A DNA stretch of 12,859 nt from Lachnospiraceae bacterium UBA7480 (GTDB taxonomy: Bacteria; Bacillota; Clostridia; Lachnospirales; Lachnospiraceae). A model generated the notes under the pieces. It was given only the letters and a program-made list of their open reading frames with translations, had not been told where the DNA came from and did no database searches. The stretch covers positions 10,595-23,453 of the forward strand of contig DLOQ01000177.1 in assembly GCA_002479655.1 (NCBI GenBank). Direction: 5' to 3'. Both the position numbers and the translations under genes were made by a program. Each line of letters starts with the position of its first letter. The stretch's first letter is position 1. Below, piece after piece: positions 1 to 7,055 of the stretch.

Positions 1-74
1 AGCTCTTTTGTCGTTGCGTGGTGCCGGACAATCAGGATGCTGATAATCTCGCTCCTGCGCTCTGCTGCATTCAT
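1..74 (-). CDS. HTH (DeoR/HTH_11-type) regulator, N-terminal fragment
   Basis: Only the first 24 codons lie in the window; the gene continues past the left edge. The start is ATG at 74, preceded by a near-perfect AAAGGAGGT ribosome binding site at 80-88. The visible residues begin MNAAERRSEIISILIVRHH and end ATTKEL, which has the look of the first helix of a winged helix-turn-helix domain in DeoR/YafY-like regulators (HTH_11 type). Such regulators often sit beside mobilization genes in clostridial elements. It is divergent from mobC and the oriT-like region. An inverted repeat TGGTA-N11-TACCA at 121-141 upstream could be an operator, but this is a guess. The family call rests on a short N-terminus only. 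Confidence 0.65.
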   Translation of the reverse strand, partial: MNAAERRSEIISILIVRHHATTKE

Positions 75-129
75 GCTCTACCTCCTTTCTGCGGATTTTT
101 AATCTCATTCTATTGGCAAATGGTATGAT

Positions 130-255
130 TTATCTGTACCAATTACTCAAATTTTTTTGAGCGTATTTTTGATTTGATTTCAGCTCAAATTCTTCTGTTA
201 TCTTCTGTTGACTTTCCTCCTGCCGCTTGTTAAAATCTTTAGTGGATAAAATCAT
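130..255 (-). CDS. 41-residue charged ORF, possible gene remnant
   Basis: An open frame begins with ATG at 255 and ends with TAA at 130-132, just upstream of the HTH regulator. The product is hydrophilic and helix-prone (MILSTKDFNKRQEESQQK at the start, ending NLSNWYR), which looks coding-like rather than random. The frame stays open upstream to a TAG at 283-285 without a clear ribosome binding site, so it may be the 3' end of a truncated gene or a non-functional remnant. I do not recognise a family. Its stop codon lies inside the TGGTA/TACCA inverted repeat noted for the regulator. Confidence 0.25.
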   Translation of the reverse strand: MILSTKDFNKRQEESQQKITEEFELKSNQKYAQKNLSNWYR

Positions 256-259
256 AAAT

Positions 260-704
260 TCATAAAACAGACACTCAAACTGCTATGAGCCGATACGGGG
301 CTATCCTGCCCTGCTTTGGCTGTGGCAGTTTTTTTGTTTGCCGGGGCTGATGCTCCGAAGCCGGACAGCCTAAAGCCCGTCCGAAGAATGGGCGGTTACG
401 CCCTTATGTGTTGTGGGACACTCGCCTAAACTCGTACAACACGCAAACTCCCTCCGGGCAGTTTGCACAAGAATAGCAAGCACTGCCTGTGTTCCCTCAC
501 AGGCACCATTTCCCCATATTTCTTCCAAGTAGAAACTTGAGAAAATTGGCTTGCATGGGGCATATCCCCCTGACCCCCTTTGCACTCAAAAACTCAGTAA
601 TAACTCCACGGGAATTTCTGAATTTTTACGTTCAAAAAGCACACTGCCGGATACGGCATATTACAAAATCTTCTTCATAAATAAGGAAGGGAAAGGACAA
701 AGCA
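260..704 (+). other. Non-coding hairpin-rich region, probable origin of transfer (oriT)
   Basis: No convincing gene lies here. The stretch directly precedes mobC and relaxase, the usual oriT position. CTATCCTGCCC at 301-311 matches the nick core of RP4-type (MOBP) origins as I recall it, which would put nic between 308 and 309. Inverted repeats are dense: CTGCC/GGCAG (306-310/324-328, followed by seven T, so also terminator-like), CGGAC/GTCCG (362-366/379-383), GGGCG/CGCCC (390-394/399-403), GTGTTGT/ACAACAC (408-414/436-442), GCAAACT/AGTTTGC (443-449/460-466), TGCCTGTG/CACAGGCA (484-491/498-505), GGGG/CCCC (557-560/566-569) and TGCCG/CGGCA (645-649/654-658). The last is close to mobC and could bind a relaxosome protein that represses its own operon. 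The oriT assignment is inferred from context and motifs. Confidence 0.6.
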
Positions 705-1046
705 ATGGCAAAAAGAGAAAGACAAAATGAATTGAAAATATATCTTAGCGATGATGAACAGTACATCCTAGAACAGAAGTGGAAAGCCTCCAATATGAAA
801 AGCAAATCCGCCTTTATCCGACATCTGATTTTGTACGGATATGTCTATGATGTAAACTATGAACACCTACGGGAATACAACACAATCCTCTCTCGCATCG
901 GGAACAATTTAAACCAGATTGCCAAGCGTATGAACGCCACGGGCAACGTCTATGAAGCCGATGTAAAAGAAGTAAAGGAGCTGATGAAACAGGTATGGCA
1001 ATCACAAAAATCCATGCTATCCAAGCAACCGTCAATAAAGCAGTAG
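705..1046 (+). CDS. mobC: MobC-type relaxosome accessory protein
   Basis: This 113-residue protein likely binds oriT and helps open the DNA for the relaxase. The N-terminus (residues 8-16, NELKIYLSD) looks like the strand of a ribbon-helix-helix DNA-binding fold. The central to C-terminal part carries the typical MobC signature IGNNLNQIAKRMN (around residues 65-77). Length and composition fit the bacterial mobilization protein family (PF05713). The ATG at 705 has an AAAGGA ribosome binding site at 692-697 with good spacing. Its 3' end overlaps the relaxase start by 52 bases, suggesting coupled translation of the two partners. It lies immediately downstream of the hairpin-rich oriT-like region. 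Confidence 0.88.
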   Translation: MAKRERQNELKIYLSDDEQYILEQKWKASNMKSKSAFIRHLILYGYVYDVNYEHLREYNTILSRIGNNLNQIAKRMNATGNVYEADVKEVKELMKQVWQSQKSMLSKQPSIKQ

Positions 1047-2398
1047 ATTACATCTGCAACCCTGCAAAGACAGATGAAAGCATTCTCATTTCTTCCTTTG
1101 GATGCAGTCCGGAAACTGCTGCTTTTGATTTCAAGTTTGCCCTGTCAAAAACCAATCAGGCAGACCCAAACAAAGCCTTTCATCTTATACAGGCATTTAT
1201 GCCCGGAGAAGTATCTTATAAGGAAGCTCATCAAATCGGCATAGAGCTTGCCGACAAACTACTGGAAGGAAAATACTCTTACATTGTGGCTACTCACATT
1301 GACAAAGGACACGTTCATAACCACATCATTTTCTGTGCTGCAGATAACATCAATCATGAGAAATACCATGACTGTAAAAAGACCTACTATCACATCCGGC
1401 ATCTGAATGATGAGCTGTGTTCCGAGCATCAGTTATCCGTCCTGCCACCAACTGACCAGCGTGGAAAAACATACAAGGAATGGCTCTCTAATAAAAACAA
1501 TTCCTCATGGAAAACCAGGCTCAAAAATGACATTGACGAAGCCATCCAAACTGCTGATACTTATGAGGACTTTCTTGACCTTATCCGTGCCAAAGGATAC
1601 GAGATAAAAGGCGAAACCTTTGATGAAAAATCTTTAAAATATATCTCATTCCGACCACTTGACTGTGAGCATTTTATCCGTGGCAGAGCCAACTCTTTAG
1701 GTTCGGAATACACCAAAGAACGAATTAAGGAACGGATCGAAGAAAAGGCATTGATACAGCCTAAAAAGCGTATTCCATTTCCTACAAGAAAGAAGCAACT
1801 TGTCAAAGATTATTCTTCCAAAAAGCTCATTGACACCTCGGAAGAAAAGTTTGAACAAAGTCCCGGTCTGAAGCACTGGGCGTACATCCAAAACCTTAAA
1901 ATTGCTGCCAGCAGTTACAGTGAAACAGGCTCCATTGCCGAGTTGGAAAAACAGCTTGCAGCTAAGTCGGTTCTTGCCAAAACTGCACGAAACAGTCTTG
2001 TTGAAACCGAGCATCAGTTAAAGGATTTAGGACAGATTTTGAAATATGCTGAGCAATATCAGACCAATCATATCTATCATGTCCGATATCAAAAATCCAA
2101 AAATCCGGATGCTTACCTGCGAAGTCACGAAACAGAACTTATACTCCATGACGGTGCAGAAAATATGTTAAAACGCCTTGGAATGAACCCTAAAACTCTA
2201 GATATTGAAAAGCTCCGTAACGAATACAATTCTTTGTATTCGAAGAAAGAAACCTTACAGAAAACCTATAAATCTGCTGAGAAAGAAATCAATGCTCTCA
2301 ACAGAAAATTAGATAATCTGAATCAATATCTTAACCGCAGTTCGTCAGTTCAGCAGACTAATGACAGAAAAACGGAAAAGAACCAAACTACTCTCTGA
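995..2398 (+). CDS. Relaxase / mobilization nuclease (MOBP-like)
   Basis: This is a 467-residue conjugative relaxase that would nick oriT, bind the 5' end covalently through a tyrosine, and lead strand transfer. Tyr19 in AVDYICNP is the likely catalytic residue. The metal-binding motif HIDKGHVHNH (residues 101-110) gives the three histidines H106, H108 and H110. NDELCSEHQLSVL (138-150) is also typical of the Relaxase family (PF03432). The C-terminal third is charged and helical, with probable coiled coil from about 300 to 450, normal for these proteins. The start MAITKIHAIQ matches the usual N-terminus; it lies inside mobC in another frame. The size is complete for the family, and no type IV secretion genes are in the window, so transfer could depend on genes outside it. 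Confidence 0.92.
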   Translation: MAITKIHAIQATVNKAVDYICNPAKTDESILISSFGCSPETAAFDFKFALSKTNQADPNKAFHLIQAFMPGEVSYKEAHQIGIELADKLLEGKYSYIVATHIDKGHVHNHIIFCAADNINHEKYHDCKKTYYHIRHLNDELCSEHQLSVLPPTDQRGKTYKEWLSNKNNSSWKTRLKNDIDEAIQTADTYEDFLDLIRAKGYEIKGETFDEKSLKYISFRPLDCEHFIRGRANSLGSEYTKERIKERIEEKALIQPKKRIPFPTRKKQLVKDYSSKKLIDTSEEKFEQSPGLKHWAYIQNLKIAASSYSETGSIAELEKQLAAKSVLAKTARNSLVETEHQLKDLGQILKYAEQYQTNHIYHVRYQKSKNPDAYLRSHETELILHDGAENMLKRLGMNPKTLDIEKLRNEYNSLYSKKETLQKTYKSAEKEINALNRKLDNLNQYLNRSSSVQQTNDRKTEKNQTTL

Positions 2399-2413
2399 TT
2401 TTGCCCATCAAAA

Positions 2414-2458
2414 AAGGTGTATCGAATTGAAGTTTTTAACTTCATTACGATACACCTT
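2414..2458. terminator. Large hairpin after the relaxase; intrinsic terminator on the minus strand
   Basis: An 11-bp perfect outer stem, AAGGTGTATCG (2414-2424) with CGATACACCTT (2448-2458), encloses a second 7-bp stem, TGAAGTT/AACTTCA (2428-2434/2438-2444). On the minus strand it is followed by a run of T (the A-run at 2410-2415), so it is a canonical intrinsic terminator in that direction. On the plus strand, where the relaxase ends 15 bases earlier, no T-run follows, so termination there would be weaker. It may mainly block antisense transcription entering the mobilization genes. Confidence 0.6.
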
Positions 2459-2587
2459 GATGTGTGTAGTAAGTTCTTGCTACTTTTTCTACTGATATTC
2501 TTTTTTCTCGTATTTTCCACTTATGTTTTATCATGTACTGTACTCCATATTCACTCTGTATTCCAATGCAATTCACTCATGCCGATG

Positions 2588-2619
2588 TGTAATGTAAACT
2601 ACAATCGAGGTGAATTACA
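2588..2619 (+). promoter_or_regulatory. Palindromes in the leader of the XRE regulator, possible operator
   Basis: TGTA-AAC-TACA at 2593-2603 is a compact perfect palindrome. TGTAAT at 2588-2593 and ATTACA at 2614-2619 form a wider inverted repeat that brackets the GAGGTGA ribosome binding site at 2607-2613. XRE regulators often repress their own gene through such sites. The rest of the 2459-2587 leader is T-rich with no gene that I can support and no clear -35/-10 pair. Confidence 0.3.
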
Positions 2620-2967
2620 ATGCAGGATTATAAACTGGCTCTTGCCAAAGCTGTAAAGGATGCTCGTACTAAACGAGGTCTATCCCAAGAAAAACTTGCT
2701 GAAATTTTAAACTTGGATTCCCGAACTATACTCAATATAGAAGCAGGTCGTGGCAATCCAAAATTCGAAATACTTGTCGCACTAATTACATACCTGAAGA
2801 TTCCGACTGAAAGTATCTTTTATCCAGAAGCAGATAACCCAAATCAAAATCTTCAAAAATTACTTGCCGTATTATATGACTGTTCTGATTTGGACATTGA
2901 ACTACTTTTACCTATGATTCAATACTTTCTTGATGTCCTTCATCGAAATAATATGCCTAAACAATAA
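2620..2967 (+). CDS. XRE-family helix-turn-helix regulator
   Basis: This 115-residue DNA-binding protein has an N-terminal Cro/C1-type helix-turn-helix at about residues 5-60. The recognizable core is ARTKRGLSQEKLAEIL, followed by LDSRTILNIEAGRGNPKFE. The C-terminal half (about 70-110) is a helical, probably dimerizing segment with no recognised ligand domain. The ATG at 2620 has a good GAGGTGA ribosome binding site. It stands alone on the plus strand between the relaxase and the convergent KTR gene, so it is likely transcribed from its own promoter. It probably regulates the mobile element or itself; its targets cannot be read from the sequence. Confidence 0.85.
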   Translation: MQDYKLALAKAVKDARTKRGLSQEKLAEILNLDSRTILNIEAGRGNPKFEILVALITYLKIPTESIFYPEADNPNQNLQKLLAVLYDCSDLDIELLLPMIQYFLDVLHRNNMPKQ

Positions 2968-3016
2968 AAAAAGAGCCGGTAAATTAGTAAAATGTAATTA
3001 CTGATTTATCGGCTCT
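2964..3016 (-). terminator. Intrinsic terminator of the KTR gene
   Basis: A 19-bp stem (2972-2990 with 2998-3016, two G-T pairs) and a seven-base loop are followed on the minus strand by a T-run (the A tract at 2965-2972). The stem starts inside the KTR coding sequence, and its stop codon (2998-3000) is part of the stem. It lies 4 bases after the convergent XRE gene and may act weakly for that gene too, although no T-run follows on the plus strand. Confidence 0.75.
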
Positions 3017-3201
3017 GCGTCTAATGCGTCTGGCTCTTTGATTACAGTTATTTTTAAATTTTTTACTTCAATTAAACTTTCTTGACTGCATTTTGGACAG
3101 TAGAGTGGAAAGTTTTTCAATTCTGTGTCTTTTCTGATTCGGACACGGGTTTTGTTGCCACATATGGGGCATAATATCCATTCTTCCGATAATATATCTA
3201 T
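2998..3201 (-). CDS. Cysteine-rich KTR-domain small protein, non-canonical start
   Basis: This small zinc-ribbon-like protein of about 67 residues has CPIC (11-14) and CPKC (35-38) separated by a basic stretch that contains NKTRVRIRKDTELKNFPLY. This is the signature of the cysteine-rich KTR family (PF14205), which is frequent on clostridial conjugative elements; its function is not established. There is no ATG, GTG or TTG between the upstream in-frame stop and the first CxxC. Alignment with the usual N-terminus (D-I/L-L-S-E-E-W) puts the start at ATA, 3201-3199, with a strong AAAGGAGGG site three bases before it. The gene may start at ATA or may have lost its start. A perfect -10 and a clear terminator flank it. 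Confidence 0.75.
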   Translation of the reverse strand: MDILSEEWILCPICGNKTRVRIRKDTELKNFPLYCPKCSQESLIEVKNLKITVIKEPDALDAEPINQ

Positions 3202-3222
3202 ATTCCCTCCTTTGCATAATTA

Positions 3223-3228
3223 ATTATA
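3223..3228 (-). promoter_or_regulatory. TATAAT -10 element for the KTR gene
   Basis: A perfect TATAAT on the minus strand lies about ten bases before the AAAGGAGGG ribosome binding site, which would give a very short leader. No good -35 box lies 16-18 bases upstream; TTGAAA occurs at a spacing of 22, which is too long. This is a moderate call based on one element and its position. Confidence 0.4.
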
Positions 3229-3258
3229 GCTTCAGTGCCATACTATTATTTTTCAAAG

Positions 3259-3608
3259 CTATGAAATATTATCTGTTACTTTAATTTCATTAACAGTCGT
3301 ATAATAAAATGGGGTTTTTTCCGTAAAGGCGTCTTTCCAAGTGACCTTGACCTTAATTCCCAGCTGCAAATCTCTAACGGATATTTTGTTTCCTTCCCGA
3401 TATGCAGAGAGTTTTGCGGATTTCCATCAATCTCCGTTGTACGCTTTACAATCAGACAGTTTTCCCCATCCATCATTGTGACGTTTTCCTGCACAACCGC
3501 TTCAAAGGAGAGGATAGACAAATTTGACGACTGCAATATTACTGTAACTACCAAGGCAACAACCGTAGCTATAACCACAAGAATAATCATAGACTTTTAC
3601 TTTTTCAT
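3259..3608 (-). pseudogene. Small secreted/membrane-anchored protein, broken by a stop and a frameshift
   Basis: Two frames together give one protein of about 116 residues. Frame one starts with ATG at 3608, six bases after the permease stop, reads M-K-K then TAA at codon 4, and continues in frame as KSMIILVVIATVVALVVTV, a membrane anchor or signal peptide. It runs on through SFEAVVQ and ENCLIVKRTTEIDG. After a frameshift the other frame gives REGNKISVRDLQLG, then KVTWKDAF and NEIKVTDNIS, ending at TAG 3259-3261. Frame two has a TGA at 3427-3429, so the shift lies downstream of it, probably near 3390-3405. The pattern resembles small extracytoplasmic DUF3221-type proteins, tentatively. A shortened product could start at ATG 3590, but it would lose the C-terminus. 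The total of 350 bases fits a net loss of one base (or a slightly larger out-of-frame deletion). Confidence 0.65.
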
Positions 3609-3614
3609 AGTCCC

Positions 3615-4841
3615 TTATGCGACCTGATGTTTCTTAAAACTGAGTTTGGCAAGAGACAGCATAATCATTGTAAGTACCGCATACAGAATAGCCCTCATGG
3701 TAAATATGTCGAAGACAAGTCCACCAAACTGATAAGAGATATATTTCCCGATTTCCGGCATAGTAGAACGGTACGGAAGCAGGAACAAGGTCAAATTGTA
3801 TGCGCCCGTCGTCCCGTTGGGAGAGAGAAACAACGGAATGAATAGGACAGGCACAAGCACGATTAATACAAGATACGGGCTTTTCATTTTTGCGGACAGC
3901 AGGAGCGTAAAACCAATCATAGCAAACAGCACAAGGTAAACCACTCCCAAATTGACAAGGGTTGCCTGAAAAAATGTAAGTGGGTACGGTATGATGGTGT
4001 CTGCGATTTGCAGCGGCAAATTCCAGCCGCCAAGACCAAATGCCGCAAGGGGCAGACCAAGAGCCACAAGCGCATGGAGTGTAAAGGCAAGAGTGCCAAA
4101 CAGATAGGACGCGATGATTTTAGCTGTTATCAGTTTCGTTCTCCCGTACTTTGCGGATAAAATCACCGCATCCGTACCGGCTTGAAATTCGCCGGAGAAA
4201 ACAGGGGCGATTACGATGCAGACTGCTAAGATTGCGAACATCAGCAGTTCAAAGCTGGTTATGATAATGTTCCACCCCGTGTAATAGCCGTAAACAAAAG
4301 GCGCATCAACTTTGCCATTCATATCCTGCCAATAGGCTTTTTGTTTCTCGGATAATGCGCGGGAAGAAGCGTTTAACAGCTTTCCGATTTTTTCCTGTCT
4401 TGCGGCATAGAAGTCCGTACCCTCGGAAATATCCAAAGCCGGCAGAGCGTTATAGCCCACACTCTCGTTTGGATTGGTGTAGTTTTTCGCAATCATGTTA
4501 AGCAGATTTTCACGGGGAGCGATACCCTCCCAATATGCGCCCTCAATCAAAAACTGTTCGTTGCCGTCATATCCCACATTATCTGGATTTTCAAAAAGCT
4601 GCTGAATCTCCCGGATTGTTTCCGCGACATATTCATTTGTCAGAGGGACAGCGTATTTTTCTGCCTGCTCCTTTTCATAGGCGATACCGTCTACCCCTTT
4701 GATTACGCCTGATTGATTGTATGTCTGGAATTGCAGAGCAGGCAGCCCAAACAAAAAAGCAGTCACAAGCAGACTTGCCGACATGACGATCAGCGTCGAT
4801 TTTTTTCGCAGGATTTTCAGAAATTCATATTTTATCAGCAT
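3615..4841 (-). CDS. ABC-2 type transporter permease
   Basis: This 408-residue integral membrane protein is the membrane partner of the ATPase encoded just upstream. It shows one N-terminal helix (about 17-35), a long extracytoplasmic loop of about 150 residues (36-190) rich in charged and aromatic residues, and then about five helices (191-212, 238-262, 295-317, 322-340, 380-398). This layout is typical of ABC-2 permeases of the membrane-spanning half type. The extracytoplasmic domain may bind a peptide or lipid substrate; nothing in the sequence identifies which. The ATG at 4841 overlaps the ATPase end by 17 bases with an AAAGGAG site inside that gene, showing translational coupling. Confidence 0.88.
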   Translation of the reverse strand: MLIKYEFLKILRKKSTLIVMSASLLVTAFLFGLPALQFQTYNQSGVIKGVDGIAYEKEQAEKYAVPLTNEYVAETIREIQQLFENPDNVGYDGNEQFLIEGAYWEGIAPRENLLNMIAKNYTNPNESVGYNALPALDISEGTDFYAARQEKIGKLLNASSRALSEKQKAYWQDMNGKVDAPFVYGYYTGWNIIITSFELLMFAILAVCIVIAPVFSGEFQAGTDAVILSAKYGRTKLITAKIIASYLFGTLAFTLHALVALGLPLAAFGLGGWNLPLQIADTIIPYPLTFFQATLVNLGVVYLVLFAMIGFTLLLSAKMKSPYLVLIVLVPVLFIPLFLSPNGTTGAYNLTLFLLPYRSTMPEIGKYISYQFGGLVFDIFTMRAILYAVLTMIMLSLAKLSFKKHQVA

Positions 4842-5727
4842 TTTTTTCGCTCCTTTCTATTCCTGCTTCTTCTCCGAAGTGGTACAAAAACAAATCCTCC
4901 AAGCTTGGCGATACGGTCATAGCGTCCGCTACCGGGGCTGTTTCGTGTATCATACGCAACCGCACCTTTCCATTTTCATGGTGCAGGTTGACAACAGAAA
5001 AGCGGCTGCTGTATTCTACGGCTTCCCGGTCGCTCACCAAGAGTTCCCAAACTTTTCCATTGATACTGTCCGTGACGGTAGCCATAGGCTCTTGCAAAAA
5101 TAATTTCCCGTCTTTCATCATCAGAATAGTATCTGCGATATAGGAAACATCAGACACGATATGCGTTGACAGAATGACGATTTTATCCTTTGCAAAATCG
5201 GATATCAGATTGCGGAAGCGCACACGCTCTTTAGGGTCAAGTCCAGCGGTCGGTTCATCCAGAATGAGAATATCCGGGGCATTTAGTTCCGCCTGCGCGA
5301 TTCCTAAACGCTGCTTCATGCCGCCGGAAAAGGACTTGATTTTCCTGTCCGCCACATCACGCAGATTGACGAGTTCCAGCAATTCCTCAGTTCGGTTCTT
5401 TACTTCCCGCTTATCAAGCCCCTTGACCGCCGCCATGTATCGCATAAACTCGCGGGCGGTGAAATCTGGATAAAAGCCGAAGTCTTGCGGCATATACCCC
5501 AAGCGGGCGTAATAGGCTTCCCCCAATTCCTCAATCGACTTCCTGTCCAGACAGAGTCTGCCGGAAGTGGGTTTCAGTACCCCGCAAATCATACGCATTA
5601 AAGTCGTCTTGCCCGCGCCGTTTGCGCCAAGCAGACCGTACACGCCCGGCGTAAGGGTAGTGCTGACGTGATTAACAGCGCATTTTGTACCGTAATGTTT
5701 GCACAAATGCTGTAATTGTAATTCCAT
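4825..5727 (-). CDS. ABC transporter ATP-binding protein (first pair)
   Basis: This 300-residue nucleotide-binding protein energizes the downstream permease. Motifs are complete: Walker A GANGAGKT (34-41), Q-loop Q81 in YMPQDFGFYP, signature SFSGGMKQ (132-139), Walker B ILILDEP (153-159) with catalytic E158, D-loop AGLDP and switch histidine H189 in STHIVSD. The C-terminal 80 residues form the usual accessory domain of ABC-2 ATPases. The ATG at 5727 has a strong GAGGAGG site. An 81-base gap separates it from the small membrane protein upstream; no convincing promoter is visible there, so it may have a weak promoter of its own or be read through. It belongs to the drug/peptide export or envelope-protection class; the substrate is unknown. 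Confidence 0.92.
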   Translation of the reverse strand: MELQLQHLCKHYGTKCAVNHVSTTLTPGVYGLLGANGAGKTTLMRMICGVLKPTSGRLCLDRKSIEELGEAYYARLGYMPQDFGFYPDFTAREFMRYMAAVKGLDKREVKNRTEELLELVNLRDVADRKIKSFSGGMKQRLGIAQAELNAPDILILDEPTAGLDPKERVRFRNLISDFAKDKIVILSTHIVSDVSYIADTILMMKDGKLFLQEPMATVTDSINGKVWELLVSDREAVEYSSRFSVVNLHHENGKVRLRMIHETAPVADAMTVSPSLEDLFLYHFGEEAGIERSEKNADKI

Positions 5728-5808
5728 ACAAAAAACCTCCTCGATATGTAAATTGATTAGTCCGCACGAAAAACTGGAAGTTTACGGTCTCTGTCAGTTC
5801 AAATATTG

Positions 5809-6027
5809 TTATTTGTTTATCCGTCCTTCAACAATTTTTCCAATTGCAAGCAATATAATTAGCGTTATATAGAAACGATAATCTTTATAATTGCTCGTCA
5901 ACAAGAACGCCATGGTCAGCATGAATAAGGCAGTTCCATAAATTATCAAAAATATTTTTTCATGATAAAAATCTCCACAAATTCCGATTTTCTGCGGGAA
6001 AACGTACATCATTTTATGCTTTTTCAT
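5809..6027 (-). CDS. Small two-helix membrane protein, unknown function
   Basis: The product is 72 residues with a basic N-terminus (MKKHKMMYVF), a first hydrophobic helix at about 25-44 (KIFLIIYGTALFMLTMAFLL), a short polar turn SNYKDYR and a second helix at about 52-66, ending in a charged tail GKIVEGRINK. A modest AGGT ribosome binding sequence precedes the ATG. It is on the same strand as its neighbours, 76 bases after the hydrolase and 81 before the ABC ATPase. Its AT-rich codons are lower in GC than the ABC genes. No family is recognised. It could be an immunity-like or accessory membrane peptide. Confidence 0.55.
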   Translation of the reverse strand: MKKHKMMYVFPQKIGICGDFYHEKIFLIIYGTALFMLTMAFLLTSNYKDYRFYITLIILLAIGKIVEGRINK

Positions 6028-6103
6028 CAGCTATTACCTGCATTTCAGATTCGCAAGCATTCACCAAGGTGCCGGTCATGTCTTTTCAAACGCTTTTATT
6101 TTG

Positions 6104-7039
6104 TCAATGCAAACTGTTTTCCACAAAATCGGAAACTGCTTCTTTGATTTCTTCTCCATGCCCTGCCATCAAATGTCCGCCACTTTCAAAGGGAACAAAT
6201 GTGCAGTCTGGGAATCTTGACACCGCTCTCTCTACGTCGGCGTAGCTTGCCAGTTTATCGTCCTTTGCATGGAAAATCAACGTAGGTACCTGCAAATCTT
6301 CAACCGTGTAGTCCTCAAAATTTCTTGACATATCTGGATTGATAATGGAAGCATCCAGCACTACGCCATCTTTTCTTTCATTTACGGGCAACATACTGTA
6401 AATGGTAGATGGATCCATCCCCATAATCAGCTCAAACATAGGACTTAACAGGAACATGGCGTAATTATTACACAAGAACGCAGGCGGTCCCGCGTATTCG
6501 GCAAATCTTTGCGGTCTCTCCACGAGCGGCATGGCGGAGCAGTATAAAATCAAGCCTTTTGTGTGCTCTGGGTAGTCAAGGGCAAATCTGATTGCAATGC
6601 TGCCACCTGCCGATGTCGCTAGCAGATACACCTTGTCAATGCCAAGGTTATCCAGAAGCTCCACATACGCCTCTGCCTGTTTGGCAGGCGTACCGTCACC
6701 GTAAACATCACTTTTCAAGTATCCGAACCGTGAAGGGGCGATGATTCGATAATTGGAACAAAAGTCCTTACAGGTATCATAAGCCTGGTCATAGCCGCCG
6801 AAAATGCCGTGAATGGATAAAATCACCTCACCCTTGCCCGAATCAACATAGGTCATATCGCCATAACTTAGTGCTGCCGTTTGGACATTGTAAGTGGCAA
6901 GACGATCTTTACTCTCCTTTACCGCCATGCTGCACCGTATCCACTGAACAGATAAATAAATAGCAAACGCAAGCAAAACTCCCACTGTTATGTAAATCCA
7001 CATATGCTTACACCCTCGCTTTCCTTCTAATCGTTTCAT
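6104..7039 (-). CDS. Membrane-anchored alpha/beta-fold hydrolase
   Basis: This 311-residue alpha/beta hydrolase has one N-terminal transmembrane helix (about 13-35, WIYITVGVLLAFAIYLSV) that would hold the catalytic domain outside or at the membrane. SIHGIFGG (75-82) is the oxyanion-side HG motif. The nucleophile elbow is LLATSAGGS with Ser143, an A-x-S-x-G variant of the usual G-x-S-x-G. The acid is D260 or D261 in HAKDDKL, and the base is H289 in SGGHLM. The frame is open to 7093, but ATG at 7039 follows the upstream stop with a GGTGG site and avoids a 38-base overlap; ATG 7003, after GAGGGTG, is a further option. The substrate is unknown; lipid or peptide ester are guesses. It directly follows the YhfC-like protease gene. 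Confidence 0.85.
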   Translation of the reverse strand: MKRLEGKRGCKHMWIYITVGVLLAFAIYLSVQWIRCSMAVKESKDRLATYNVQTAALSYGDMTYVDSGKGEVILSIHGIFGGYDQAYDTCKDFCSNYRIIAPSRFGYLKSDVYGDGTPAKQAEAYVELLDNLGIDKVYLLATSAGGSIAIRFALDYPEHTKGLILYCSAMPLVERPQRFAEYAGPPAFLCNNYAMFLLSPMFELIMGMDPSTIYSMLPVNERKDGVVLDASIINPDMSRNFEDYTVEDLQVPTLIFHAKDDKLASYADVERAVSRFPDCTFVPFESGGHLMAGHGEEIKEAVSDFVENSLH

Positions 7040-7055
7040 GACTATCCACCAGCCT

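Noticed and set aside
370..680. Open frames on both strands in the region upstream of mobC
   Set aside because: They cross several hairpins, have no ribosome binding sites and give unpatterned products; the region is better explained as oriT-like DNA.
2417..2656. Plus-strand open frame between the relaxase and XRE genes with a hydrophobic product
   Set aside because: It begins inside the hairpin with GTG, has no ribosome binding site, and its hydrophobicity comes from T-rich leader DNA; it overlaps the XRE gene out of frame.
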